Below, in pieces: positions 23,401 through 35,599 of a DNA stretch of 64,000 bases. Source of the stretch: Chrysemys picta bellii (lineage: Eukaryota; Chordata; Testudines; Emydidae). The notes beneath the pieces are model-generated. The model was given only the letters and a program-made list of their open reading frames with translations. It searched no databases and was not told the origin of the DNA. The stretch is taken from contig NC_088795.1 in assembly GCF_011386835.1 (NCBI RefSeq), positions 98,764,434-98,828,433 on the forward strand, read 5' to 3'. Within the stretch, counting starts at the first letter, position 1. Every line of letters begins with the position of its first letter. The translations under genes and the position numbers were made by a program.

Positions 23401-24162
23401 AAAAATAAATCACTTTTGTCCTGAGATAAAGCATAGAAAAAATAAATCTAAAAGGAATTTATCTGAGAAACCTATATGCAAATTGAAAAAAGGAGGGTTG
23501 GAATAGAAGTTGAATATTGTAAAATGAATCTTTATGGAATAAACCATCTTCCCAAAAGCAAAACAAACAATAAATGATCCCCCCTAAAGACATATCAGCA
23601 GCTAAATTGGGCTGATTCCAATATAGGTTGATCATCCAGTTTAGCAAATTTCTAATCTGAAAATATTGCCAGTGTTGACCTTTTGAAAGCTGAATTTTTT
23701 AGTCAAAGTTAGAGCAAGAACCCATCTTTAAATGAATCTGCAGGGCTGACATTGGTCACAGGGATTGGCACTAACAGTATGGGCTACAGTTCAAATCCTG
23801 GAGTCAAATCCTGAGGGGTCATTCAGCCCCTACAAATGGCATTTCATGACTCAGTATATCACAAGGAATTTGTGATTACTAGAGTGGGAAATTCTTCACA
23901 GTGGAAACTCAGAAAATAGTAAAAGTAAATATAATCAACTCTCAATATTGTAAGTCAAGACACTGTTTGCAAATAGCAAAGCTTTATATATACTGAATCA
24001 TGTTGTTCTTCAGTGGCTATGGAATTTCTGGCTCTTATCATTCAGCTTTGATTGCCCTTTTAGACATATCAGATCAACATATTTAATGCATGACAATCTT
24101 TATTTACATTAACTCCAGTTACAACATTAATACGCAAACAGAGAGGGGGGAATGGCAGGCAG
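23401..24162. other. No gene or repeat recognised
   Basis: AT-rich sequence between an old CR1 and the hAT element. No supportable exon. Confidence 0.45.
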
Positions 24163-24774
24163 CAGGGTAGATTTGATTTAAATCATGATTTAAATCACTA
24201 GTCAGGAAGACTCGATTTAATCATGGATTTCTACATAAAAGTGCATTCTTGTTGGTTGTTATAACCTTAATACATATTCTTCACAATTCATAGATAGATG
24301 TAGGTTTCATTTTTAGGAGGTACACACTATACATTTTTAAACTGATTTATTTTGAAAACTTTTCAGATTAGTTTTACAACTATATCAGAAAATGAATGAT
24401 TGTTTGGTTATTTCATTTACCAAAGGTAATTGAAGCAGGTATTTATGAAGTCATTGGAAGGTGAACTATCTCCAATTCAACAGGTTAATCATTAATATTT
24501 GGAGGATTTTCTTGCCATGCTGTATTAGGAGGAGAACATCATCAAACAGACATTTAAATTGTTTTATTTAACTAAAAGAACAATGTTATGTATTCTGGAT
24601 TTTTTTCTTCAACAGCAAACATATAATATTTTAACAAACCAAGCAGTTGAATTTTTTAATTTAGTTAAGCATTCAAGTTTTTTTAAATTGTTTTTAACTA
24701 AAATAGTTAAATAAAATATTTTTAAAAAAATCGACTATGTCAGCCAGGTCAACATGAGAAACTTAAAATATTGG

Positions 24775-24875
24775 TTTCAGAGTAGCAGCCGTGTTAGTCT
24801 GTATCCGCAAAAAGAACAGTTTTGTTAAATTTGTTAGTCTCTAAGGTGCCACAAGTACTCCTGTTCTTTTTTTTT
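24775..24875. mobile_element. Fold-back SINE copy
   Basis: It reads forward through AGCAGCCGTGTTAGTCTGTA and then switches to the reverse complement of the same family (TTTGTTAGTCTCTAAGGTGC...). AAATATTGG lies on both sides (24766-24774 and 24876-24884). Like the copy at 44144-44251, it is a head joined to an inverted middle. Confidence 0.7.
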
Positions 24876-24898
24876 AAATATTGGCTTCTACAACTAAT

Positions 24899-25873
24899 TC
24901 AGTCGTCTTCACCTTCATTTTCCTGTTTGTTCATAATCTGGAAAAGATAAACAAGCTTTTCTGCTTTTTCAGGTCCCAAACGATTTCTCAATTTGGAATT
25001 AATTAGTCCAAAGGAAGAAAATATTCTTTCTACACCAGCAGAACGAGCTACTGGTGTTAAAAGTGAGATTATCACTTCAACAGTCTCTGAATCCAAGTGC
25101 TTAAAGGACTTCCACCAGTCAAGGCTACAGAAATAGGCTTCAGGGTACTCAGCATGTGTTCAACATTTCTATTAAGCCCAATGTTGAAAACTTTGGCTGT
25201 GACAGTGCCATCTATTTTTTCATGATTTTGTTCACAAACTGTCATCAGATTAGACCAATTCTTGATATAGTGCTTAAAACAGTCTACTACTGAGTTCCAT
25301 CGCACATCTTGTGGGAGAGTTAGCTTGGTTCCTCCCACTTTTTTCAGAGCAGCTGCTGCAAAGTGGTTGTTACGGAAGTATTTTGCAATTTCAACAATAT
25401 TAGCCTTTATTTCTGGAACACTGAAGTCTTTGGCTAGGAGGTACATCAAACAAGCACTGCAACCGTATGTTATTAGCTTGGGACTCTCTTCACACTCTTC
25501 TAAATTTCTTCTAATCTTGGATACATTTGCAGCATTGTCTATGACCAAGCTGCGTACTAGACATTTGAAGTTTTTCCCCACAGTTTGTTATAGCTTTTAC
25601 TGCTACTTCTTGTAAGTATTCTGCTATGTGTGCATTTCCTGATGTATCAATTGTTTCTGTAAGGAAGACATTCCCTTCTTCTGTTGTCACACAAGCACAT
25701 ACAACAGGATCATTGTGGACTTTGCTCCACCCATCAAAACTCAGGTTAACAATTTCACCCTCTAGACCTTTTGCACACGGCTCAATTTCTCTTTCATACA
25801 CTTTATCCAGCAATTTGCCTGTGATATCTGCTCTGTTGGGTGGACTGTATCCTGGTCTTAATGACTGAACCAT
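24899..25873 (-). pseudogene. hAT transposase remnant
   Basis: Three minus-strand frames carry hAT transposase segments. 25873-25511 holds 'LSFDGWSKVHNDPVVCAC' (RNase H-like start, D-G-W block). 25581-25072 holds 'LVIDNAANVSKIRRNLE' and 'CSACLMYLLAKDF' and then 'DVRWNSVVDCF'. 25096-24899 holds the C-terminal dimerisation block 'SAGVERIFSSFGLINSKLR'. A frameshift lies near 25560. The join near 25080-25100 has lost the segment that normally links the core to the dimerisation domain. The N-terminal BED finger is absent. Defective. Confidence 0.8.
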
Positions 25874-25929
25874 GTTAATGAAGTAGGGTTCTCAATCATA
25901 CGGAAAGAAGAGTTTGTTGCATAAACAAA

Positions 25930-26030
25930 CCAAGCAATTTTTTCATCAATTACCTCTTTTTGTAATCTGCTGGTTCTTATCACAAACCAGCAGATTACAA
26001 AAAGAGGTAATCGATGAAAAAATTGCTTGG
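25930..26030. repeat. Inverted duplication within hAT, 46-nt arms
   Basis: Arms 25930-25975 and 25985-26030 are reverse complements at 45 of 46 positions, with a 9-nt spacer. The left arm on the minus strand continues the transposase-like sequence, so the right arm appears to be an inverted copy of transposase coding DNA. Confidence 0.85.
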
Positions 26031-27645
26031 GTTCTGGATGATGGAGATTTTTTTTCCCTTTTTGCTACAGGTGATATACTGTGACTATGTGACATACATG
26101 ACGTGACTGAAACACTATCATTGGCAGATAACTCTGAAACTATAGAAAATGATGTGATCTTGAAGGTGGATAGTCTTCAGAATCCTATATGTTGAAGATG
26201 GATTCTCCTAAACAAAAATGTCAATGCAGTTATTTAATTATTATTACCATACTGCTCATTTAGTATTATTCATTGCATTCACTGACACTCAGTACTACTT
26301 TAAAGGTGAAATTGTAAAAGGAAGATCTGCCAATTTCAGCTATTTATTTTTTATCACAACTGCATCTAAAACAACTATATGTTTTGCTCAAACACGAGAA
26401 TTCAAGAATAATCCAGAAGGAAGACAGGCAGTCCTTAAGAAAGAAGTATGAAATAAAAAAGTTTGCCAACCTGAAGATCCTGCATGTTCAGACATGTTCC
26501 TTTCATCATCTTCAGCACAGCTTCCTCCTGAGAAGGAGCACTTCTCATGATGTTGTTCATTCAGCCAGCCAGGCCTTGCTTTTCTTTGTTGCACTGTTTG
26601 CATTTTGCACGCATGCCTGTCTTACCCACAGGTAGAGGAACTTCATTAAAATATTGCCAAACTGGGTCTCTTTTACGGCCTGCTGCATTATAGGTTTTCC
26701 CTTCTAGTGAAAGAATGGTATGGTAGATCTCAAATCAATGAAAGCTACACTCAGAAAGACCTCAAGACTTCTGGAATATGCTGCTCAAACAGTTTCACTT
26801 TTGTTTCTACTGCCTGTCCCTCCCTTCTCACATTTATCTCCAGACTTCTCCTTGTCCAGATCTATTCTGCCCCCAACAATCTTCTATTCATTGAACTTTT
26901 TGAAACTTTGCACTTTTAGAGAGGGTAAGGGATTGACTCTGTGTACACAAATTTGCAGAGGGACAATATGGTTGAGGCCTGTTATTTCTCACCTCTATAT
27001 ATTATTTATTTTAAAACATTTTTGTTGCTAACAAGCATATTATCTCTGGAGACACAAATCCACAGTTTGAGAACTGCAAAACTAAGCATCTCTGATGGTA
27101 TCTTCTAGACTGAGCACTGAGTCCTATTGGGTAGATAGAAAGATTAACCTAAATAATCTATACAGAAGCCCCTGGAACCCCATAAGATTGGGTTCCTAAT
27201 CCATGAACTATTGAAACTCATTTACAAAACTTTTCTTAAACATTACATGAATATATTGTCTCATACTATAGAATTAGAATTTATAATCCCTATTCCATGA
27301 AGAGATATCTTTGAGCTATAATGTATCTTAATTAAAACTATCTTTAGGTAGGTTTTTTCCTCAAAAAACATTTTATCAAAAAAAAGAAAATCCGATTTAA
27401 ATAAAAAAAATAGATTTTTTAAAAATCATTGATTTTTATCCACCCCAGCAGGTGGGGGGGTTCGCAGGGGAGGGCAACGAGGGGGGACCTGGTGAGTGGT
27501 GGGCAGGAAGGTCTCACGGGGGCAGGTACATTGAGGAGGGATGCGGTGAACGGCGGGGTTCTCACATGGGAGGGGTTGGAGGAGACAAGGGACCTCTGGA
27601 AAAGGGGAGTGGAATGGAGGATAGGAGGGACTCAGGGCAGTGGGG

Positions 27646-27868
27646 CAGGGCTGGCTCCAGGGTTTTGGCTGCCCCAAGCAGCCAAAAAAAAAAAAAAAAA
27701 AAGCCGTGATCGCTATCTGCGGTGGCAATTCAGCGGGAGGTCCTTCACTCCGGACGGGAGTGAGGAACCGTCCGCCGAATTGCTGTCGAATAGCTGGACG
27801 TGCCGCCCCTCTCTGGAGCAGCTGCCCCAAGCACCTGCTTGCCAGGCTAGTGCCTGGAGCCGGCCCTG
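27646..27868. mobile_element. hAT-like MITE, 223 bp, exact TSD CAGTGGGG
   Basis: Ends CAGGGCTGGCTCCAGG and CCTGGAGCCGGCCCTG form TIRs. CAGTGGGG is duplicated at 27638-27645 and 27869-27876. A 19-nt A run lies near 27685. It belongs to the same family as 16371 and 63188. Confidence 0.85.
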
Positions 27869-27876
27869 CAGTGGGG

Positions 27877-28861
27877 GCCTTGCGGGGGAGGGGGATGGAG
27901 GAGAGAAAGGACACAGCGAGTGGCAGGGACCTCTGGGGCGGGGGGTGGAGTGGAGGAAAGGAAGGACTCACCAGGCAGCGGCATGTGGGGGGACCTCGAG
28001 AAAGGGGTGGAGCAGGGACAGGAAAAAGCAGAGCGTAGGCAGAGCTTTCCCACTGTGCAGTACCCAAATATCAGCTTGGAAAACAGGGGCATTGCTCAGA
28101 GATTTAGGCACCTCTAGAAATTTCTTGGACACCCTTAGTCTCCCCAACACCAGCATCAGAAACACTGATATTTTCCAAATCACATTGCCATTCTGATGGG
28201 CTATGGTAGACATGGCATAAGAATTACTTCTGTCCAGTGCAGTAGCAACTAACATGGACATCTGATGTTCCCTAGCTAAGCTGAGGCAAATTGTCAGTCC
28301 TTGTACAGTAGGAATAAGAATATTTTTGTGAAAAACAATGGTGCATATTAACACATTTTTTCCCCAAGAACATCTTGAATTTCACAGGTTTGAAGAAATC
28401 TCAAGTTAATGAATATAAATGATTTGTTTCTATATTTGTTTATTAAATTTTCAAGAAAAGTAGACAACCGAACAAACACCCAATGAGTCTGACACTTAGT
28501 TATACAGCAATCACTACCACTAACATCAGGACATAGGGATTATTTTCTATTCACTGAATTTCTTATACAGTATGCATTGTTGTCTTATGCAAAACTTGCA
28601 TTGGCATCATCCCTTACTCAGCCAGTTCTTAAAATAACAATTGTTTTAACAAATCTTAATGTACAAATATGTAAAAATTTGTGAAGGTTTTAAAAATAGT
28701 TCTAAATATATTTTAAAGCTCTTTTAAAAAGTTGTGAGAATTTCAGAACACAAATATTGTGAATAACACGCAGTATAAGAATATAATTACAGCAGCAATT
28801 TACCAAGACTTAAACTATGTGTCACATCAGATGCATACTATTGTAACTGTTAGCACACCAA
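27877..28861. other. GC-rich tail, then plain sequence; no gene
   Basis: 27447-27645 and 27877-28030 are G-rich, repetitive flanks of the MITE (repeating GGGACCT and GGAGGA words). They make long but meaningless frames such as 27429-28196. From about 28060 the sequence is ordinary AT-rich DNA. Confidence 0.5.
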
Positions 28862-29544
28862 CAATCATAGAATTGGAGGACTGGAAGGGACCCCCAGGCC
28901 TTCTAGTCCAGTGTCCTGCACTCAAGGCAAGACTAAGTATTATCTAGACCATCCCTGACAGGTGTTTGTCTAATCTGCTCTTAAAAATCTCCAATGATGG
29001 AAATTCCAGAACCCCCTAGGCAATTTATTCCAGTGCTTGACTACCCTGACAGTTAGGAAGTTTTTCCTAATATCCAACCTAAACCGCCCTTGCTGTAATT
29101 TAAGACCACTGTTTCTTGTCCTTTCCTCAGAGGTTAAAGAGAACAATTTTTCTTCCTCCTTCTTGTAACAACATTTTATGTACTTGAAAACTATGTTCCC
29201 CCCCCACCCCCCCATCGTCTCTTCTCCAGCCTAAACAAACCCAGTTTTTTCAGTCTTCCTTCATAGGTCATGTTTTCTTTAATCATTTTTGTTGCTCTTC
29301 TCTGGACTCTGTCCAATTCATCCACATCTTTCCCAAAATGTCGCACCCAGAACTGGACACAATACTCCAGTTGAGGCCTGATGATCAGCATGGAGTAGAG
29401 CAGAAGAATTACTTCAGTAAGTGTCTTGCTTTCAACACTCATTCAATATGCCCTTCCAGCTTTACTGTGAACCACTGATAACTACTCTCTGGGAATGGTT
29501 TTCCAACCAGTTATGCACCCACCTTATAGTAGCTCTATCTAAGT

Positions 29545-29927
29545 CAGTGGTGCCCAAACTTTTCTTATCGTGACTCCCCTTATCAGTAATGGAATCTGTT
29601 CAGGCGTCCCCTCCATTACTGCACAGTTGGCTCAGCAGAGGAGCTTAGGCTGAAGGCAGAGCTGGGGGCAGAACTGGGGATGGGGCGGAGAGAGAATGAG
29701 GACAGAGCTGGCCAGGACAGAGGACAGAGCTGGGACTGGAGCTGGGACTGGAGCTGGGGGCCGGGGCTGGGAGCAGAGCTGTGGATGGGGCCCAGGAGCA
29801 GAGCTGGGGGAAGAGCAGGGGAGGGTGGTGCTCCCTCCATACCCCACCCCATGAAGTCTGGCCTGGGCCCTGCCGCCCGCCCCCCACCAAACCTTCCTCC
29901 ACACACCCCACAGTTTGGGGACCAATG
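29545..29927. mobile_element. hAT-like MITE in old CR1
   Basis: Ends CAGTGGTGCCCAAACTTTTC and CAGTTTGGGGACCAATG are inverted relatives. The flanks ATCTAAGT and ATCCCTGT agree at only part of an 8-bp TSD, consistent with age. The interior has a (GAGCTGGG)-type GC-rich repeat at 29640-29800. Confidence 0.6.
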
Positions 29928-30362
29928 ATCCCTGTAGTTCCCTAGCTTGTTTACGAGACAATCATGCAAGAAAGTAACAAAAGCCTTATGAAAGTCAAGA
30001 TATACCACATTTACTGCTTCCCCCCTATCCACTAGGTTTGTTACCCTGTCAAAGAAAGCTATTAGTTTGGTTTGAAACAATTTCTTCTTGATAAATCCAT
30101 GCTGATTTTTACTTATCACCTTATTATCTTCTAGGTGTTTGCAAATTGATTGTTTAATTATTTGCTCCATTATCTTACCCAGTACCAAAGTTAAACTGAC
30201 TGGTCTGTAATTCCCCGGGTTGTTCTTATTCCCCTTTTATGGATTGGCACTATATTTGCCCTTTTTTAGTCCTCTGAAATCTCTCCCGTTTCCATGACTT
30301 TTAGAAGATATCTGAGCCATTAGCAATTTATCTCCTCCATCAGCTCCTTGAGTGTTCTAGGA

Positions 30363-31070
30363 CAACATTTCTCAAACTGGGGTCTGCGGATCCCTGGGGG
30401 GTCCCGGAGGGCACTTCAGGGGGTCCGCAGAACCCACTGATCAACTCCTCCCCCTCACTCTATCTCATGGAGTCTACTGAAGCCAAACCAGGAGATTTTA
30501 GGTGCTAAAAGTCCAGCGGCTCAGCAGGACTAAGGCAGGCTTCCTACCTGCCCTGGATCTGTGCTGCTTCCAGAAGTGGCCGGCACATCCCTACAGCCCT
30601 GGGGGAAGGCAGAGGGGTCTCTGCGCACTGCCCCCTCCCCAAGTGCTGACTCCGCAGCTCCCATTGGCCAGGAACTGCAGCCAATGGGAGCTGCGAGGGC
30701 GGTGCCTATGGGCAGGGGCAGTACGCGGCGACCCCCTGGCCCACCCGCCTAGGAGCTGCTGCCAGAGAGATGTGCCAGTCACTTTTGGGAGCCGCCCTCG
30801 GTAAGGCCGCCTGGCCAGACTCTCTTCCAGAGCCTGCACCCCATAACTCCTCCTGCACTCAAACTCCCTGCCCTAGCCTGCTGATAGTGAGTGAGGGTGG
30901 GGGAAAGTGAGCGACGGAGTGAGGGGGGGTGGAGTGAGCGGGGGCGGGGGCAGGAAGAGATGGTGGGGGCCTTGGTGGAAGGGGTGGAGTGAGGACTGGG
31001 CCTGGGAGGTCCCTGAAATTTTTAAAATCAAAATGGGGATCCTCGGGTAGCTAAAATTGGAGAATCGCTG
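30363..31070. mobile_element. hAT nonautonomous element, exact TSD TTCTAGGA
   Basis: TTCTAGGA occurs at 30355-30362 and 31071-31078. Ends are CAACATTTCTCAAACTGGGG and the complement of CAGCGATTCTCCAATTTTAG. The interior is GC-rich and noncoding. It is inserted in the old CR1. Confidence 0.8.
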
Positions 31071-31390
31071 TTCTAGGATGTACTTCATCACGTGCTGCTG
31101 ACTTGAAGACTTTTAACTTGTCTAAGTAATTTTTAACTTGTTCTTTCTCTATTTAGCCTCTGATCCAATTGCTACTAAACTTTTTGGTAAAAACAAACAA
31201 AAAAAGTCATTTAGCACTTCTGCCATTTCCGCATTTTCTGTTATTGTTTTTCCACCCCTCATTGAGTAATGGGCCTACTCTGACCTTGAACTTCCTCTTG
31301 CTTCTAATGTATTTGTAGAATGTTTTCTTGTTACCTTTTATGTCCTTAGCTAGTTTAAATCTAGTTTTTGTGCCTTGGCCTTTCTAATTT

Positions 31391-32401
31391 TGGGACAAAC
31401 AATGTTGATAATTTATCAAGCAAAATTAAAGTATCAAGCACACACTATAGAAACTATTTATGCTGGAACAGTGTGGATTAATATATTAAAGTAAAAGTAC
31501 AAAGATGTCAGAGAGAAAGATGAAGGAGATATGATAAGGGAAAGGAATGGTAGGACAATATGACACCAAGAAGGAGTTATTATAAGTGATTTGGCAACTG
31601 TAAAGTATAACATTCTTTCACCAGTAGAAGATATTTTCAGGTTTTAGTGACATGAACAATCATTTAAGCTTTGATCTTGTACTGCAGGATTTATAGAAGT
31701 GTGCTTACCTTTGCACAATGGAGTAGTCCCATTAAACTTGCGTTTGCAGAATCAAGGTCTAAGGCTGCAAATCCATCAAGAATTGAAACAATGAACCATA
31801 GTACAAGATCAAAGCTCTGATAGGTTGTTCCTGTCACTAGAATGAAATTATCACCTATTTATCTACATTTTTAGTGGTTATAATTTTTTTGTAATACATC
31901 ATTACAAAAAGTTTGACCATACTTTTCAATATGCCTCCCCTTCTTCCTCCTTCTGTAATTTAGGTCTGTCTTTTGTGTGCCTTTTCCTTCTCTCCATATT
32001 CCTGCGCATATCTGATCCACAATAAGAGTTAATGCTCAATTTTTTTTAATGCGCCACCACAATGTGCACATGCCCAAACTGAGTAACCACATTATTGTCC
32101 TTCTGCATCCTATCCTCTCACCACTATTTGTCACTGAAAGTGGTATGAGTTCCCACCCTACTCCCAACAGAGAACACACATACTCATCCCTTTCCTTGGA
32201 TTTATTTTTTATTGTTCCTTTAAACAAACAAAAAAATAACCTCACCCTAAGCTTTCTCCTGAGTTTGCTTGTTCCTGGGACTGGTGTACTATTGTACCAC
32301 TCCCACAATTTCCTCTACCTTAGAAAGAGGCTCCAGCCCTTCTCATAACAGCACTAATAAGTGCTATCTGTCACCATAAGTCAGCAGGAATAACTGCATC
32401 T
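31391..32401. other. No gene recognised
   Basis: AT-rich sequence. Frames of 90-99 codons near 32036-32348 on both strands lack splice or motif support. Confidence 0.45.
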
Positions 32402-32409
32402 GTATACGG

Positions 32410-32616
32410 CAGTGGTGGGCAATCTTTGGCCCGTGGGCCACGAGACAGTTTGTTTACATTTGCACGGCTGCCTGCAGCTCCCAGTGGCCGCGGTTCGCCA
32501 TTCTCAGCCAATGGGAGCTGCAGGAAACAGTCTGGACCACAGGGACTTGCTGTCTGGTGGCCCACCAGCAGATTACTCTGACGGGCTGCGTGCGGCCTGC
32601 AGGTTGCCCACCACTA
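32410..32616. mobile_element. hAT-like MITE, 207 bp
   Basis: Ends CAGTGGTGGGCAATC and GGTTGCCCACCACTA. The flanks GTATACGG and GTATATAG (6 of 8 matching) look like a mutated TSD. Noncoding. Confidence 0.75.
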
Positions 32617-32624
32617 GTATATAG

Positions 32625-33984
32625 AGTTCTAACACCTGACGTTAGCAGCAGAAGAGCCTTCCATTCCTATGGAGGTTCCACAACCTGAATCTATGACAGT
32701 TCTCCTCACTCATTATATCATATCAAGAATGTATTTTGCAAGTTGTTTCAGCCAAGGCAGTGTCTTTCCACATCTTTTCAAAAAGCATAGCATATTTTGG
32801 GCACTACGGAATAAAACTAAAAGATATAATAATAGCAGAGAGAGATTGGTTTATATTTGAATTGCTGGGGCTCAAACCCTGAACCACTTACCATCAGGCA
32901 CAGTTTTTACTAGTGTGAGTAGTCCCACTGAAGTCCTACTATTGCCAGTAGTGTTTGCAGGATCAGGCCCTTAACTGTGAAGTACAACTCATGCTTTCCC
33001 AGGAGTCTGCCAACCATTTCATGTCCCAAACCAAAATTGACTGACTATGAATAGGGATGAGTATTTTAAGGTATTATCCAGGTGCCTTCCACATATACTT
33101 TATACATGAAACAGAGTTTTAAAAAGGAAAAAAAATATGAATTTCTTGAGTCCTGAGTGATCCAGTTACAATGCAGTGACAAACTATGAGTTTGTCAGCA
33201 GCTACTGTGTCTGTGCACACACGAAGCCTCATCTGTAAGGAATGAGTCCATTTGATGTATGCTCTATTCTATTATACAGTCATATGACCAAAACAGCACC
33301 TTTCATTCTCCTTGCTATTTTTAATTTCTTTTTTCCATTTGCAGCTCACTTGATAAATGCATTACAATATGATTGCTCATTTTTCTTCAGATATTTTAAT
33401 ATATAATTTTTCCAATCATAATTATAAAATAGAATATCATGGTGGTTTGACAATTTGACAATTAAAAACAAAAATCAGTTTTCTGATAGCTACCCTCAAC
33501 AATACACATATGGGAAGGAAAAGTAAAACAAATGCACATTACTAATCTTGAGAAAAGCATCAATTTCAATTATATTCTTCAAAAATATTCTATGAAATAG
33601 CCCCCCAATGTAGAAGTTTCAGGGAGACATATTTTACAGTAATTAACCACCAGGATTCTACCAGCATTGACCCCAAAATACACAAAGCTTATGTCTAGAG
33701 AGTAATAGACTGTCATGCCCCTTGCTTGGGGATATAGGAGAGTGAAGGAGAACAAGGCCCTTCTTACTCCACTACTCAGATTATGCCTTCAGTTGTGGGA
33801 AGATGAGCAGAGCTGCTTCCCTGGGGCTCCCCCCTTGTGAGTAAGTGGGTGGGAAGAGTCCTGGCTAGTCACTGTCCCCCTAGTCACTGTCCCAGAGTTA
33901 GCCAGTCAGGGTACATGTGTGTGGGTAATTTAGTACTTCTCCAGAGCTAAAGGGCTAAAAGAGGAGGAAGTGCATCTTTCTGAA
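32625..33984. other. No gene or repeat recognised
   Basis: AT-rich sequence without supportable exons. Confidence 0.45.
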
Positions 33985-34266
33985 TCACAGGCCACATTGA
34001 CGCTATGGCACTATAGCAGCATAGCTATGCCGCTATACGCTCTGTAGCATAGAGGCAGACCACAGCAACAGAAGGGGTTCTTCCACTGCAGTAGGAACTT
34101 TGCCTCCCCAAGCAACTGTAGCTACGTGGAAGCATTTTTCTGTCAGCTTAGCTGTGTCTGCACCAGGGGTTAGGTCAGCATAGCAACGGCACTCGGGGGT
34201 GTAGATTTTTCATACCTTGAGGACTGTAACTGTGTCGACCCAAGTTTTAAGTGCAGACCAGGCCTC
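33985..34266. mobile_element. Harbinger-like MITE, degraded
   Basis: Starts near CACAGGCCACATTGACGC and ends near AAGTGCAGACCAGGCCT, with TGTGTCGACCCAAG and CAGCATAG words shared with reptile Harbinger MITEs. Termini are only loosely inverted and no clear 3-bp TSD is left. Confidence 0.45.
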
Positions 34267-34318
34267 TAGTCATCTCCTGAGGCAGGGCAGCTGTTCACTG
34301 CCTGAAACTCATCCTATA

Positions 34319-34494
34319 CAGATGCTCCCCGACTTACGTAAGCATTCCGTTCCGGAACGCCTTGCGTAAGTCGAATTTTGCGTAAGTCGGGAACATATAC
34401 CCGACAATTACATGTTAAAAAAAAAAAGCTTACGAAACTTTTCTGTAAGTCGGGATTTGCGTAAATTGGGTTTGCATAACCCAGGGAGCGTCTG
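34319..34494. mobile_element. Tigger-like MITE, 176 bp, TSD TA
   Basis: Ends CAGATGCTCCCCGACTTACG and CCAGGGAGCGTCTG, flanked by TA on both sides (34317-34318, 34495-34496). Repeated internal GACTTACGTAAG and GCGTAAGTCG words make it strongly self-complementary. Confidence 0.75.
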
Positions 34495-34496
34495 TA

Positions 34497-35599
34497 CAGC
34501 CAGCAACATACAGACACTTTATTTCTAAAATTTGAACAGAAGTTGTCCAGTGGATTGGCTTTTGCTCTCTTTAAAGAGAGCAGCAACAACCGAAGATTGA
34601 GGGGTTTTTCTCCTAATTTTTCTGCTCATTTCCTGAAATATTTTTTAAATTTATAATCCCATTACAGGAATGTGTTCATTATTAATCTGAATATGTTTTG
34701 TTTTGATATTGCCTGTGGTTGAATCCTGAGGCCCTTACTTCCTTTGTACTTATTTCTCACTCATGAAAACTTATTTCATTGGGAATTGGGCCAAGGAAGG
34801 GCTGAGGAAAAACTGGGTACAGAACGTTGGACTTGACCCTATGGTTTGTTTTTAAATATATATATATTAGTCCATGTGCCTGAGCTACTTTTGATTAGGT
34901 TATAATTACTCAAGTGTTGAACTCCAATAATATTAATGAACAAACGCTGTGGAATTGAAATAGCCCATTGTTTTCTACTCTGATCATATTGGTTCCCTGA
35001 GTGAAAATATCTTTAATAGAACTATCAGTGTGCTTATCTGATCTGAACAAAACAACCATCAGTGCTTTCACATAAACTTTCACTGTTATGGTATCTGTAC
35101 CTAGATCTGACTAAAGCAGAAGAACATTGTGTAATCACTGTTTCACAATTCGGTAAATGGTCTCAAACATAAAAGGTTTCCCTTAGATACTATTGTAATT
35201 AGATGCAATGAACTTCAGAGGAGAAAAACTGGTTCTATTCAGTGTGTTGAAAGGAAATAAAGGAAAAATATCATGCAGTTAGTAGATAAAATGTCAGGCG
35301 TGTTTTCATATTTACACTTCACCTAGGTCCAGACCCACAAAGAGATCTTGGCATAGTGATGCTGAGTATTGCAACACCTAACTTAGGCACCTGGAATCCA
35401 AATACCCTGAGTTAGACACCTAGGCTCCCCCATATACATGGGGAGAGAGAGGTGCCTGAAAATAGGAGCCACAAAAGCCACTCTCTCTAGTCCAATTAAT
35501 GTTTAATTATGTAATTGGAAGTGGAACAGTTTCAACAATATATGGCAGAATGCAGGTAAAATAGAGCAGGAGAGATACTCCTTCCCCAAGGAGTTCAGT
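34497..35599. other. No gene or repeat recognised
   Basis: AT-rich sequence without supportable exons. Confidence 0.45.

Larger units (their letters stand above)
24163..27446 (-). mobile_element. hAT transposon, internally deleted and rearranged
   Basis: Left end CAGGGTAGATTTGATTTAAA, right end ...GATTTTTATCCACCCC, giving short imperfect inverted termini with long ATTTAAATC-rich subterminal repeats. Flanks GCAGGCAG and GCAGGTGG may be a decayed 8-bp TSD. It contains the minus-strand transposase remnant (24899-25873), an inverted duplication (25930-26030) and a fold-back SINE inserted at 24775-24875. Confidence 0.65.
28862..31390 (-). mobile_element. Old CR1 copy, interrupted twice
   Basis: The plus strand starts AATCATAGAATTGGAGGACT, the reversed CR1 3' end. 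Minus-strand RT remnants follow: '[19 protein letters not shown]' near 29360 and, past the first insertion, 'VVYLDFHKAF' near 30010 and 'KNQHGFIKKK' near 30100. Endonuclease-proximal sequence continues to about 31390. It is much more diverged than copies A and B. hAT-like insertions sit at 29545-29927 and 30363-31070. Confidence 0.75.

Noticed and set aside
27429..28196. 255-codon plus-strand frame
   Set aside because: It runs straight through a 223-bp MITE with an exact TSD and a poly-A (poly-Lys) tract, so it is a chance frame in repetitive G-rich DNA.
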